DNA from: Phenylobacterium aquaticum | GTDB taxonomy: Bacteria > Pseudomonadota > Alphaproteobacteria > Caulobacterales > Caulobacteraceae | Direction of reading: 5' to 3' | Length of the DNA stretch: 64,000 nt | NCBI RefSeq assembly: GCF_022695515.1 | Contig: NZ_JALDPT010000003.1 | Span: forward strand, 124,001 to 188,000 | In this document: in pieces, positions 29,698 through 39,663 of the stretch | Numbering within the stretch: the stretch's first letter is position 1 | Layout of the letters: every line of letters starts with the position of its first letter | Notes under the pieces: generated by a model | What the model was told of the DNA's origin: nothing | The model's input: the letters and a program-made list of their open reading frames with translations, nothing else | The model's database searches: none | Program-made: the position numbers and the translations under genes

Positions 29698-31307
29698 CTA
29701 CTTCTTCACGCACAACCACCGCGCCCGGTGGAAGTTCTCCACATTGTCGACCCAGCCGGTGATCTTTGGCGACACCAGGTTGCGGCCGACCAGGTAGTAG
29801 AGGGGGATCATGGCCTCGTCGTTGAGCATGATCTGCTCGGCCTCGGCGAGGATCTCGCCGCGCTTGGCGGCGTTGGGCTCGTGGTCGGAGGCGTTCAGCA
29901 GGGCGTCGTAGATGGGGTTCTTGTAGTCCCCGTAGTTCTGGGCGCCGGTGTCGGACTTCATCAGGCTGAGGAAGGTCACGGGGTCATTGAAGTCGGCGTA
30001 CCAGCTCATGGCGCCGACGTCGAAATCGCGGTTGCGATAGGAGACGAAGGCGATCTGGCCCTCGTTCTGCACCAGCCGGGCCTGGACGCCGATGGCGGCC
30101 CAGTCGGCCTGGATGGCCTGGGAGATCAGCACGGTGTCGGGGCTGTTGGGGATCTTGGCCTCGAAGGTGAGCGGGTGGTCGGGGCCGTAGCCGGCCTCGG
30201 CCAGCAGGCGGCGGGCATCGGCCTGGCGCTGGATCAGCGGCGTCTTGGCCCAGAACACGGTGGGGCCGCCGGGATAGTTGGCCACGCCGGGGGGCACGAA
30301 GGCGTAGGCCGGCTTCTGGCCCGCGCGCAGCAGCTTTTCGGTGAGGAACTCGCGGTCGATGGATTCCGAGAGCGCCCGGCGCACGCGGATGTCGCGGAAG
30401 GCGGCGACGTCGTGGGTGTTGAACGAATAGTAGGCTGTCGCCAGGATCGTGCCGTGCGCACCGTCGTCGGCATGGTCTCGCGCAGGCGGCCGATGCGGTT
30501 GGACTGGAACATGGTGTTGACGTCGAGCTCGCCCCGCAGGACGCGCCGCTCGGCCATCACGGAATCCGGGGTCGGGTAGTAGTTGATGCGGTCGATGCAG
30601 ACCTTGTCGGCGTCGAAATAGCGCGGGTTCTTCTGGACGCGGATGTAGTCGCCGAGCCGCCAGTCTACGAGGGAATAGGGGCCGTCGCCGACAAAGTGGG
30701 CGGGCTGGATCCAGGCGTCGCCCCACTTTTCGACCGCATGCTTGGGCACCGGGAAGAAGCTCTGGTGCTTGGCGATCTCGGGCAGATAGGGGGCGGGGTG
30801 CTCCAGGGTGAGCCGCAGGGTGTGGGGGTCGATCGCCTCCACCCCCAGGGCTTCGGGCTTGACCTTGCCCTCGTTGAGCGGCTGGCCGTTCTTCAGGATG
30901 TAGAGCAGGTAGGCGTAGATCGAGGCGGTCTGGGGATCGAGGATCCGGCGGTAGGCGTAGACGAAGTCGTCTGCGGTCACCGGGACCCCGTCCGACCACT
31001 GGGCGTCGCGCAGGTGGAAGGTCCAGACGAGGCCGTCGGGGCTGGTCTCCCACCGGGTGGCGAGCGCCGGGGTCGGGGTGCCGTCCGGCGCGTCGGTGGT
31101 CAGGCCGACGATCAGGTCGGAGATGATGTTGGCTTCATCGACCAGATTGGACTTCTGGGGGTCGAGGCTCGCGGCCTCGGCGTTGTTGCCGTACTCGACG
31201 CAGACCTGGCCCTTGGGGCAGGGGGCGCGGGTGACCTTGCCCTGACAGCCCGCCAGGGCGAGGGCGGCGACCAGCGCGACGGCCAGGCGGCGGGTGTGCG
31301 AATCCAA
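29698..31307 (-). CDS. oppA: Oligopeptide ABC transporter substrate-binding lipoprotein (frameshifted)
   Basis: A TTG start at 31307 with GGAG six bases upstream gives a lipoprotein signal (RRLAVALVAALALAGC). The SBP_bac_5 fold follows: AASLDPQKSNLVDEANIISD, WTFHLRDAQWSDGVPVTADD, then FVYAYRRILDP. The first frame derails after RETMPTTVRT; the rest (GTILATAYYSFNTHDVAAF to the end at 29698) is in the next frame. Adding one G at about 30450-30456 yields 536 codons, the usual size. It binds peptides in the periplasm. No permease or ATPase genes are adjacent, so it is an orphan binding protein here. Symbol is family-level. Confidence 0.82.
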
Positions 31308-31548
31308 GGCGGGCTCCGGAAACAACGGCAGGATTCAAGACCTCGCATTCCCCGGCCTCGGAGGCCAGAGGCCTGAGGGGTCAAGCTCGCCCACAGGCTC
31401 GCTTAGGCCTGGCCTTGCGGTTGGCCTGAAACATCCCAATTGTCTCGGAACGGGGGGCGAGGTTCGGCGTTTTCTGGTCGCGCCTTGGCGGACCATGCCA
31501 GGCCCCTGAGCATTTCGGGCAGTCGAATTTTCGGACAGGGGATGGGCC

Positions 31549-33782
31549 ATGGCGCCTTTGGATGACGCAGCGCCGCTGCCGGCCCCTTTGAGGGGCGCAT
31601 CCGCCCGCGCGCTCGCGGCGCGCTACGCCGAGGTGCGGTCGGCTTCCGAACGGCTGGTCAGCCATCTGTCGCCGGAAGACCTGTCGGCCCAGTCGATGCC
31701 GGACGCCAGCCCCGCGAAGTGGCACCTGGCCCATACGACCTGGTTCTTCGAGACCTTCCTGCTGGTCCCGCGCCTGGCGGGCCATGACCTGTTCGATCCC
31801 CGGTTCGGCTATCTGTTCAATTCCTATTACGAGGCGCTGGGTCCCCGGCAGCCGCGGCCGCAGCGCGGCCTGCTGACGAGGCCCGGCCTCGACGAGGTGC
31901 TGGCCTATCGCGCCCATGTGGACGCCGGCATGAGCCGCCTGCTGAGCGGGGACTGCGACGAGCTGGTCGATCTGGTCGAGCTGGGACTGGCGCACGAGCA
32001 GCAGCATCAGGAGCTGATCCTGATGGATCTGCTGCACCTGTTCGCCCAGTCGCCCCTGAAGCCCGCCTATCAGCGGCCCGCGCCGCATCCGGCGACGACG
32101 GCGGCGGGCGCGCCCGGCTGGGTCGGGTTCTCCGGCGGGCTGGTGGAGATCGGCCACGGCGGCGAGGGCTTCGCCTTCGACAATGAGGGGCCGAGGCACA
32201 AGGTGTGGCTGGAGCCGTTCAGCCTGGCCGACCGGCTGGTGACCAATGGCGACTGGCTGGCCTTCATGGCCGACGGCGGCTACCGGCGGCCGGATCTGTG
32301 GCTCGCCGACGGCTGGGCCCAGGTCCAGGCCGAGGACTGGCAAGCGCCCCTCTATTGGGAAGAGGCCGCCGACGGCTGGAGAGCCATGACCCTGCAGGGG
32401 CTGGTTCCGGTCGCCCCGGACTGCCCGGTGGCGCATGTGAGTTATTACGAGGCCGACGCCTATGCGACCTGGGCCGCGCGCGCCTGCCGACCGAGGCGGA
32501 ATGGGAGCATGCGGCTGAAGGCCTGCCGGTGCGCGGCCATTTCGCCGATCGCGGCCGGTTCACCGCCAACCCCGCGGATCCGGCGGGCGCGGGGCTGCGC
32601 CAGATGTTCGGTGACCTCTGGGAATGGACCCGCAGCGCCTATGGCCCCTATTCGGGCTTCAAGCCGGCGGAGGGCGCGGTCGGCGAGTACAACGGCAAGT
32701 TCATGAGCGGCCAGATGGTGCTGCGCGGCGGAGCCTGCGTCACCCCGGCCGGCCATGCGCGGGCGAGCTATCGTAACTTCTTCCATCCGGAGCAGCGCTG
32801 GATGTTCGCCGGTCTGCGCCTGGCGCGGGACGCCAATCCCAAGCTGGCCGCGGGACCCAAGCCCGCCAGCGCCTTCGCCGGCGATGTGGTCGCCGGCCTG
32901 TCGCGGCCGCACAAGCAGCTGTCGGCCAAGTACTTCTATGACGCCGAGGGCTCGCGGCTGTTCGAAGAGATCTGCGACCTGCCGGAATATTATCCGACGC
33001 GGACGGAGACGGCGCTCCTGCGCGCCAAGGCCGGCGAGATGGCGCGGGCCATTCCGGACGGCGCCGCCCTGGTCGAATTCGGCAGCGGGGCCAGCACCAA
33101 GACCCGCATCCTGCTGGACGCCGCCCCGCAGCTGGCGCTCTACGTGCCGATCGATATCAGCCCGGACGCGCTGGACGGCGCCGTGGAGGCGATCCGGCGG
33201 GACTATCCAGCCCTGGAGGTCGCCCAGCTGGTGGACGATTTCACGACCGCCATGGACCTGCCGCAGGCGGCGCAGGGGCTTCCGGTCGTGGGCTTTTTCC
33301 CGGGCTCGACCATCGGCAATTTCAGGCCGGAAGAGGCGACCGCCTTCCTCGCCTCGGCGCGCAAGCTGCTGGGCGAAGGCGCGGCCTTTCTGGTCGGGAT
33401 CGACCTGATCAAGGCGGAGGAGACCCTGGTCGCGGCCTATGACGACGCGCAAGGGGTCACGGCGGCGTTCAATCTGAACCTGCTCGCCCGCATGAACCGG
33501 GAGCTGGACGGGGATTTCGACCTGGACGCCTTCCGGCACCGGGCGATCTGGAACCGCGACGAGGGCCGGATCGAGATGCATCTGGAAAGCCTGGTCGACC
33601 AGGTCGTGCGGGTGGCGGGGCGGAGCTTCCGATTCGCGGCCGGCGAGCGGCTGCATACGGAGAACTGCTACAAGTTCGCGCTGGAGGGCTTCGAGGCGCT
33701 CGCCAAGCCGGCCGGGTGGCGGGTGGAGGCGGTGTGGCGCTGGCCGGACCCGGCCTTCGCCATGGTGCTTCTACGCGCTTAG
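31549..33782 (+). CDS. egtBD: Ergothioneine synthase EgtB fused to histidine methyltransferase EgtD (one frameshift)
   Basis: The N-terminal half is EgtB: DinB-like helices with iron ligands H62 (WHLAHTTW) and H149/H153 (HEQQHQE), then an FGE-sulfatase domain (LPTEAEWEHAAE, MFGDLWEWTRSAYGPY, VLRGGACVTP). It joins oxygen, a thiol donor and trimethylhistidine. Without a stop it continues through a short linker (residues about 425-440) into EgtD (LSAKYFYDAEGSRLFEEICD, SAM site VEFGSGASTKTRILLDA, FFPGSTIGNF), which trimethylates histidine. A missing G near 32473-32476 would restore WAGARLPTEAEWE and 744 codons. A fused bifunctional enzyme covers the first and third steps of the pathway. Confidence 0.87.
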
Positions 33783-33811
33783 GCGCTCCCCGGCTTTTCC
33801 GGGAAGCGCCT
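33781..33811. terminator. Bidirectional terminator between egtBD and the KGG gene
   Basis: A 13-bp stem with one mismatch (AGGCGCTCCCCGG / CCGGGAAGCGCCT) and a CTTTT loop begins inside the egtBD stop codon and lies 24 bp before the end of the convergent KGG gene. It lacks a long T-run but its position suits transcription termination from both sides. Confidence 0.6.
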
Positions 33812-33834
33812 GAAGTTCGCGGATGCGGAGAGGG

Positions 33835-34053
33835 TCAGCCCTCGCGCGTCGGGGTCGGCGTGCGGCCGCCGCCGCGGGAGGATTCTCCGCCCTTGCGCCC
33901 GGCGGTGGCCGCGAGGTCGCGGTCCTTGGCGAAGCTGCGTTTCTCGCCCGGGACGCTCGCGCCACCCTTGCGGGCGATCTCACGGCGACGTTCGGGATTC
34001 ATGGCGGCGAACCCGCGTCGGGATTTGGGCTTGGCGTTGGGATCGAGGTCCAT
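33835..34053 (-). CDS. KGG-domain stress protein (YciG/Con-10-like)
   Basis: This 72-residue hydrophilic protein has two KGG repeats, GFAAMNPERRREIARKGGAS and DLAATAGRKGGESS, the defining pattern of YciG-like general stress proteins. An AGGAG-type ribosome-binding site precedes its ATG. Such proteins accumulate in stationary phase or under stress; their mechanism is not well known. It is monocistronic and convergent with egtBD. Confidence 0.8.
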   Translation of the reverse strand: MDLDPNAKPKSRRGFAAMNPERRREIARKGGASVPGEKRSFAKDRDLAATAGRKGGESSRGGGRTPTPTREG

Positions 34054-34224
34054 CGGCTGCTCCTGATGTGGGTCGCCCGGGGGGACGGAGCGACGCCGTG
34101 TGGTCAGTTACGGATTGGCAAACCCCTCAGACGCCAGAGGGTTGCTCAAAATCCTCGTGAACCGGAGCAATTCGGACGGCGCCCGCCGGCGGCGGCGCGC
34201 GTTGACGGCCTCCGTGAAGTTGGA

Positions 34225-34246
34225 TATTTAAGTGATGACTTAAATA
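34225..34246. promoter_or_regulatory. ArsR-family operator upstream of the ArsR/SRPBCC pair
   Basis: A perfect inverted repeat, TATTTAAGT-GATG-ACTTAAATA, lies 16 bp before the GTG start of the ArsR-type regulator in an AT-rich patch that probably holds the promoter. The 9-4-9 symmetry and position suggest autorepression. Confidence 0.7.
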
Positions 34247-34261
34247 AGAGCGAGCCCGCAC

Positions 34262-34624
34262 GTGACGCCCACCTCAGCCCTGAGCGAGACCTTCGCGGCG
34301 CTCGGCGACCCGACCCGGCTGGCGATCCTGGGGCGGCTGGCGAGCGAGGGCGACATGACCGTCCAGGAGATCGCCCGGCCCTTCGCCATGAGCCTTCCGG
34401 CGGTGTCGCAGCATCTGAAGGTGCTGGAGCGCGCCGGGCTGATCTCCCGCGGGCGGGACGGGCAGAAGCGTCCCTGTCGGCTGGAGGCCGCCCGGCTGGC
34501 GGAGACGGCGCTGTGGTTCGACCACACGCGGGCGGCCTGGGAGCGCCGCTTCGACCGGCTGGAGCGCTTCCTCGCCGCCCCCCAATCCCCGCCCGCCTCG
34601 AAAGGTGAAGACCATGAACCCTGA
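34262..34624 (+). CDS. ArsR-family transcriptional regulator (paired with SRPBCC protein)
   Basis: The 120-residue winged-helix protein contains FAALGDPTRLAILGRLA, the recognition helix region LPAVSQHLKVLERAGLISRG and a C-terminal tail (WFDHTRAAWERRFDRLERFL) typical of the ArsR regulators encoded with AHSA1-type proteins. It has no cysteine metal site, so it is not an arsenic sensor. It starts with GTG just after a perfect inverted repeat. Its 3' end overlaps the SRPBCC gene, so the two are cotranslated and probably autoregulated. Confidence 0.88.
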   Translation: MTPTSALSETFAALGDPTRLAILGRLASEGDMTVQEIARPFAMSLPAVSQHLKVLERAGLISRGRDGQKRPCRLEAARLAETALWFDHTRAAWERRFDRLERFLAAPQSPPASKGEDHEP

Positions 34625-35090
34625 CCCCCTCAAGACCTGGGCGCGCGAACGCGAGATCGTGCTGTCGCGCGTGATCGCCGCGCCGCGCGAGCGCGTATTC
34701 GAGGCCTTCACCGATCCGGCCCAGATCACGCTCTGGTTCGGGCCGGAGGGCTTCAAGACCGAGACCCTGGAGATCGACATCCGCGAGGGCGGGCGCTGGC
34801 GGTTCACCTATACCGGCCCGGACGGGACCCGCTGGGAGAACCGCATGGTGTTCCTTCGGGTGGAGGCGCCCCACCTGCTGGAGATGGAGCATGGGGCGGA
34901 TGTCGATGACGACCCCGGGCGGTTCCGCATGACCGTCACCTTCGACGCGCAGAGCGACGGCAAGTGCGTGCTGACCCTGCGCCAGCTGCATCCGACCCAG
35001 GAACAGCGCGACGCCACCATCGGCTTCGGTGCGGTCGAGTTCGGCTACCAAACCCTCGACAAGCTGGCCCGGCACCTGGTCGGCGGGTGA
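34614..35090 (+). CDS. SRPBCC/AHSA1 domain protein
   Basis: This protein of 158 residues from the ATG at 34614 (AAGGTG six bases upstream) is one SRPBCC ligand-binding fold of the AHSA1 type: LSRVIAAPRERVFEAFTDPA, LWFGPEGFKTETLEIDIREG and GRWRFTYTGPDGTRW. These proteins bind hydrophobic ligands or have chaperone-like roles; the ligand is unknown. It overlaps the ArsR gene by 11 bp, the common arrangement of this pair in many bacteria. Confidence 0.85.
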   Translation: MNPDPLKTWAREREIVLSRVIAAPRERVFEAFTDPAQITLWFGPEGFKTETLEIDIREGGRWRFTYTGPDGTRWENRMVFLRVEAPHLLEMEHGADVDDDPGRFRMTVTFDAQSDGKCVLTLRQLHPTQEQRDATIGFGAVEFGYQTLDKLARHLVGG

Positions 35091-35100
35091 GCCCGCGCCC

Positions 35101-36450
35101 CTAGAGGGGCAGATGCACCCGGGCGGTCAAGCCGCGGCCCGGACGGTTTTCCAGGGTGACGTCGCCGCCATGGCCGCGGACCACGGAGCGGACCACGGCG
35201 AGGCCCAGGCCGATGCCGCCGGTCTGGCGGCTGCGGGACGGCTCGCGGCGATAGAAGGGCTCGAACACCCGCTCGGCGTCCTCGACCGGGATGCCGGGAC
35301 CGTCGTCCTCGATCTCGACGATGGCGGAGCCGCCGACCTGATAGATGCGCGCCCGGGCCCGGTCGCCGAACTTGACGGCGTTCTCCAAGAGATTGGCGAA
35401 CAGGCGGCGCAGGGCGACGGGGTCGCCCTCCAGGATCACCTTCTCGCCGCGCTCGACCTCGGTGTCGGCGCCGGTCTCGGCCATCTCGTCGCAGAGGCTC
35501 TCCAGCAAGGAGGAGAGCTCCAGCCGGGTGCGGTCGCCGGGGCGGCTGGCGTCGCGCACAAAGGTGAGCGCCGCCGAGATCATCTCCTCCATCTGGTCGA
35601 TGTCGGCGGCCATCTTCAGGCGCAGATCCTCGGGCGCGTTCTCGATGCGGAAGCGCAGGCGGGTGAGGGGGGTGCGCAGGTCGTGGGCGATGGCGCCGAC
35701 CATGGCGGTGCGGTCCTCGACATAGCGGCGCAGGCGCTCCTGCATGTCGTTGAAGGCGTCGGCGGCGACATTGATCTCGGCGGTGCCCTTGAGCGACAGG
35801 GAGAGCGGGGCGCCGCGCGGGTCGCGACCCAGGCGTTCGGCGGCGTCGGCGAACTGCTTCAGGGGCTGGGAGATGCGCCGGGCGTAGACATAGGCGGCGG
35901 GCGCCATGGCGAGCGTCGAGAGCACGAACCAAAGCACCATCCGCTGCTGCCAGGGCTCCAGGCCGAAGCCTTCGGGGCGGACGATCTTCCACTGGCCGTC
36001 GGGCTGGCGGATGCCCAGAGCGAAGGGGGCGACCAGGAAGTGCTCCTCGCGCGAGACGCCCTCGCGCGCCATGCGGTCGCGCAGGATGCGGAACACGCGG
36101 CGGTCGGAGAACGGGCTGTGGTCGCCGCCAATCAGCACGGCGTCGACCGGCACGCCGAGGTCCTGGGCCAGTCGGGACCGGATCACCATGGTCATCCGCC
36201 CCTCGACAATGGCCGAGGGCGGCTTGGGCGACATGCGGATCACGAGGGGGCGGCGCTCGTTGAAGGCGGGCGGCGCGCCCCTCAGGGCCTGCTCCACCTC
36301 GCCCAGGCGGTAAAAGTCGGGGATCGGCGGGGGCAGGGCGAAGATCAGCACCACGCTGATCAGCTGGGCGGCCAAGAGGCTCGCGCCCACCAGGATCAGC
36401 AGTCGTCCGAACAGCGAGGCCGTCGGCCGCCCCTGCCAGAGCCGGATCAC
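35101..36450 (-). CDS. Sensor histidine kinase
   Basis: The 449-residue membrane kinase has an N-terminal membrane segment (LLILVGASLLAAQLISVVLI), a periplasmic sensor region of about 130 residues and a second membrane segment near 170-190. HAMP (ARRISQPLKQFADAAERLG), an H-box (IAHDLRTPLTRLRFRIE), then N, G1 and G2 boxes (LLENAVKF, DDGPGIP, GGIGLGLAVV) follow. It phosphorylates the response regulator encoded immediately upstream (ATGA overlap). The signal is unknown; the sensor region has no recognisable ligand motif. Confidence 0.9.
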   Translation of the reverse strand: MIRLWQGRPTASLFGRLLILVGASLLAAQLISVVLIFALPPPIPDFYRLGEVEQALRGAPPAFNERRPLVIRMSPKPPSAIVEGRMTMVIRSRLAQDLGVPVDAVLIGGDHSPFSDRRVFRILRDRMAREGVSREEHFLVAPFALGIRQPDGQWKIVRPEGFGLEPWQQRMVLWFVLSTLAMAPAAYVYARRISQPLKQFADAAERLGRDPRGAPLSLSLKGTAEINVAADAFNDMQERLRRYVEDRTAMVGAIAHDLRTPLTRLRFRIENAPEDLRLKMAADIDQMEEMISAALTFVRDASRPGDRTRLELSSLLESLCDEMAETGADTEVERGEKVILEGDPVALRRLFANLLENAVKFGDRARARIYQVGGSAIVEIEDDGPGIPVEDAERVFEPFYRREPSRSRQTGGIGLGLAVVRSVVRGHGGDVTLENRPGRGLTARVHLPL

Positions 36451-37184
36451 GTGCGCCGCACCTTGGCGCTGAACATATAGCCTTCGTTTCGGACGGTGCG
36501 GATCAGGTCCTGGCCGGCGGCGCCGTCGTCGAGCTTGCGGCGCAGGCGGGAGATCTGGACGTCGATGGCGCGGTCGAAGGCGTCGGAATCCGGGCCGCGG
36601 GCGAAGTCCAGCAGCTGGTCGCGGGTCAGCACCCGTTGCGGCCGCTCCACGAAGGCGCGGAGCAGGGAGAACTCCCCGGACGACAGATTGACCACGACGC
36701 TGTCGGGGGAGCGCAGCTCGCGGCGCATGAGGTCGAGGCGCCAGCCGGCGAATTCGCAGGCCGCGCCGCCGGACCCGCCCGCGCCGCGCAGCTCGGCCCG
36801 GCGCAGGACGGCGCGGACGCGGGCCAGGAGTTCGCGGGGATTGCAGGGCTTGGGCAGATAGTCGTCTGCGCCCAGCTCAAGACCCACGATCCGGTCGGTG
36901 TCCTCGCCCATGGCCGAGAGCATGATGATCGGCGGGCCGTCCGATCCCGAGAGCCGACGGCAGATAGCCAGGCCGTCCTCGCCGGGCAGCATGACGTCGA
37001 GCACCACCAGGTCGATGGGCCCGCGGGCCATGGCCGCGTCCATCTCGCGGGCGTCGCCGGCGGTCTCCACCGCATAGCCGTGCTTGCCCAGAAAGTCGGA
37101 GACGACGTCGCGGATGCCCGGATCGTCATCGACCATCAGGATGCGGGCGGCGGGCGGATCGGCGGCGGTGTCCATCCTCGGCAT
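36447..37184 (-). CDS. OmpR-family response regulator
   Basis: The 245-residue protein has a receiver domain (ILMVDDDPGIRDVV, phospho-acceptor in LVVLDVMLPGEDGL, lysine in DDYLPKPCNPRELL). A winged-helix DNA-binding domain follows (VNLSSGEFSLLRAFVERPQR, DVQISRLRRKLDD, IRTVRNEGYMFSA). Between them lies a short glycine/alanine linker. The start may be the ATG three codons in. It forms an operon with the sensor kinase downstream. Confidence 0.92.
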   Translation of the reverse strand: MPRMDTAADPPAARILMVDDDPGIRDVVSDFLGKHGYAVETAGDAREMDAAMARGPIDLVVLDVMLPGEDGLAICRRLSGSDGPPIIMLSAMGEDTDRIVGLELGADDYLPKPCNPRELLARVRAVLRRAELRGAGGSGGAACEFAGWRLDLMRRELRSPDSVVVNLSSGEFSLLRAFVERPQRVLTRDQLLDFARGPDSDAFDRAIDVQISRLRRKLDDGAAGQDLIRTVRNEGYMFSAKVRRT

Positions 37185-37245
37185 CTTATACCCCCGCGTA
37201 ACAGCCAGATTTCACGACTGAAAGCTAAGCCCGCGCCGCAACGCC

Positions 37246-37914
37246 TCAGGCGTCGCTCAGCGCCTCGTCCGAGACGAAGGGATTGGTCTGGCGTTCGCGC
37301 CCGAAGGTCGACATCGGGCCATGGCCGGGGACGAAGGCGACGTTCTCGCCCAGCGGCCAGAGCTTTTGGGTGATCGAGGCGATCAGGTCGGGATAGCTGC
37401 CGCGCGGGAAGTCGGTGCGGCCGATCGAGCCCTGGAACAGGACGTCACCGACCTGGGCGAACTTGGCCTCGCGGTGGAAGAAGACCACGTGGCCAGGGGT
37501 GTGGCCGGGGCAGTGGATGACCTCGAACTCGGTCTCCCCCAGGGTGACCACGTCGCCGTCCTGCAGCCAGCGGTCGGGGGTGAAGCTCTTGGCGTCGGGC
37601 ATGCCGTACTTGGCGCCGGCGGTCTCGATCTCGTCGATCCAGAAGGCGTCGTCCGGATGCGGGCCCTCGATGGGGACGCCGGTGGCGGCCTTGAGCGCGG
37701 CGGTCCCGCCGGCATGGTCGAGATGGCCGTGGGTGATCCAGATCTTCTCGAGCGTCAGGCCATGCTGCTCCAGCGCCGCCATCAGGCGCGGCACCTCGCC
37801 GCCCGGATCGATGATCGCGGCCTTCTTGGTCTTGGTGCACCAGACGATGGTGCAGTTCTGAGCGAGCGGGGTGACCGGGGCGATCAGGGCGTGGATGGGC
37901 GGCGTGTCGGACAT
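37246..37914 (-). CDS. MBL-fold hydrolase (glyoxalase II-like)
   Basis: From the ATG at 37914 the 222-residue protein has the metallo-beta-lactamase metal site: THGHLDHAGG (about residue 60), CPGHTPGHVVFF, GDVLFQGSIGRTDFPRG and VPGHGPMSTFGRE. This resembles YcbL/glyoxalase II-type thioesterases that hydrolyse S-lactoylglutathione or related thioesters. It is a single gene between the two-component operon and the permease; the precise substrate is inferred. Confidence 0.85.
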   Translation of the reverse strand: MSDTPPIHALIAPVTPLAQNCTIVWCTKTKKAAIIDPGGEVPRLMAALEQHGLTLEKIWITHGHLDHAGGTAALKAATGVPIEGPHPDDAFWIDEIETAGAKYGMPDAKSFTPDRWLQDGDVVTLGETEFEVIHCPGHTPGHVVFFHREAKFAQVGDVLFQGSIGRTDFPRGSYPDLIASITQKLWPLGENVAFVPGHGPMSTFGRERQTNPFVSDEALSDA

Positions 37915-37945
37915 GGTCCCTAACATCGGGCCTGCGGGCCCATAT

Positions 37946-37972
37946 GAAAAGACCCGGGACGAACCCGGGTCT
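37946..37972 (-). terminator. Rho-independent terminator of the permease gene
   Basis: A perfect 9-bp stem (AGACCCGGG / CCCGGGTCT, 5-base loop) is followed on the minus strand by TTTTC, 18 bp past the amino-acid permease stop. Confidence 0.8.
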
Positions 37973-37989
37973 CTCCTTAGTTGATCGGA

Positions 37990-39537
37990 TCAGGCCTGCT
38001 TCTCGCCCGGCGTGGGGGCGTTGGGCATGGGCGGCACCGGCACCGGCGGGGCGTCGCCCGACAGTTCCGCCACCTCGACCACGCCGCGGCCCAGGTGGCT
38101 GTGGCGATAGCCGTAGAGGAAATAGACCACCAGACCGATGGCGGCCCAGCTGAAGAACAGGATCTGGGTTTCGGCCGACAGGCTGAAGAACAGATAGATG
38201 CAGCCGGCCGCCGCGATGGGGGCGACGACGGCCACCGCCGGGGTCTTGAAGGGACGGCGGCGATCGGGGTCGGTCTTGCGCAGCATCAGGACGGCGATCG
38301 CCACCATGGCGAAGGCGAACAGGGTGCCGGAGTTGGAGATGTCGGCCAGCACGCCCACCGGGAAGAAGGCGGCGAACAGGGCCACGGCCACGCCGGTGAT
38401 GATGGTGATCACGTGCGGGGTGTGGAACTTCGGGTGCACCTTGGACAGGACGGCCGGCAGCAGGCCGTCGCGGCTCATCACGAAGAAGATGCGGGTCTGG
38501 CCGAACATCATCATCAGGATGACCGAGGGCAGGGCGAGGCCGGCGGCGAGGCCGAGCAGGTTGCCGATCTGGGGCCAGCCGATCTGGCGCAGGGTCCAGG
38601 CGAGCGCCTCCTTGGAGCAGACCACGTGGGTCGCGCCGGCGGTCTGGCAGGCGGCGGTGAGTTCCGCGCTGCCGGGACGCAGGCCCGCGCCGTGGGCGTC
38701 GAGCACCGGCTGGGCGCCGACGCTGCCGATCACGCCCGAGGCCACCAGCATGTAGAAGATGGTGCAGATGCCGAGCGAGCCGATCAGGCCGATGGGCATG
38801 TTGCGTTGGGGGTCACGGGTCTCCTCGGCCGCGGTGGAGACCGCGTCGAAGCCGACATAGGCGAAGAAGATGGAGGCCGCCGCCGCCGATATCCCCTTGA
38901 AGCCCAGGGGGGCGAAGGGGGTGAAGTGCTCGATCTTCATGACCGGCAGGGCCAGGAAGATGAACAGCGACAGGGCGACGATCTTGATGGCCACCAGGAT
39001 GGCGTTGACCGTCGCCGATTCCTTGGTGCCGATCACCAGGAGCACGGTGACGACCAGCGCGATCGCCATGGCCGGCAGGTTGACGAGGCCGCCATCCAGC
39101 GGACCGCGGACGAGCGCGTTGGGAATGTCGAGGTGGAAGGCGTTCTCGATGAGCCCCACCACATAGCCGGACCAGCCCACCGACACCGCGCCGGCGGCGA
39201 CGGCGTATTCGAGGATCAGGGCCCAGCCGACCATCCAGGCGATCATCTCGCCCATGACGGCGTAGCTGTAGGTGTAGGCCGAGCCGGAGACCGGCACCAT
39301 GGCGGCCATCTCGGCGTAGCAGAGCGCGGCGACCGCGCAGACGATGCCGGCGATGACGAAGGCGGCGATCATGCCGGGCCCCGCCTTTTGCGCGGCCTCG
39401 GCGGTGAGCACGAAGATGCCGGTGCCGATGACGCCGCCGATGCCCAGAAGGGTCAGCTGTACGGGTCCGAGGGACCGGTGAAGGGATTTCTTTTCTGCCG
39501 TCGCGATGATCGCGTCGAGCGGCTTAACACGCCACAT
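37990..39537 (-). CDS. APC-family amino acid permease
   Basis: The ATG at 39537 is preceded by AGGAGG at ideal spacing, giving a 515-residue protein rather than the longer open frame. It has about 12 membrane segments and the APC superfamily features: LGIGGVIGTGIFVLTAEAA in helix 1, CYAEMAAMVPVSGSAYTYSY in helix 3 and FFAYVGFDAVSTAAEETRDP in helix 6. It resembles the cationic amino-acid transporter (CAT/YfnA-like) branch. The substrate is not determined from sequence. It ends with its own terminator. Confidence 0.88.
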   Translation of the reverse strand: MWRVKPLDAIIATAEKKSLHRSLGPVQLTLLGIGGVIGTGIFVLTAEAAQKAGPGMIAAFVIAGIVCAVAALCYAEMAAMVPVSGSAYTYSYAVMGEMIAWMVGWALILEYAVAAGAVSVGWSGYVVGLIENAFHLDIPNALVRGPLDGGLVNLPAMAIALVVTVLLVIGTKESATVNAILVAIKIVALSLFIFLALPVMKIEHFTPFAPLGFKGISAAAASIFFAYVGFDAVSTAAEETRDPQRNMPIGLIGSLGICTIFYMLVASGVIGSVGAQPVLDAHGAGLRPGSAELTAACQTAGATHVVCSKEALAWTLRQIGWPQIGNLLGLAAGLALPSVILMMMFGQTRIFFVMSRDGLLPAVLSKVHPKFHTPHVITIITGVAVALFAAFFPVGVLADISNSGTLFAFAMVAIAVLMLRKTDPDRRRPFKTPAVAVVAPIAAAGCIYLFFSLSAETQILFFSWAAIGLVVYFLYGYRHSHLGRGVVEVAELSGDAPPVPVPPMPNAPTPGEKQA

Positions 39538-39663
39538 AGGTCCTCCTGGGGCGACGCCTTCCGCGCCGCCGGAATTGAATTGGCGCGGACCCTGGCTTGG
39601 CCGGGGGGCGGCGGTCAAGCCGCAACACTTGGCGAGCTATCCGGGCGCGGCTAGACCCCCTGG

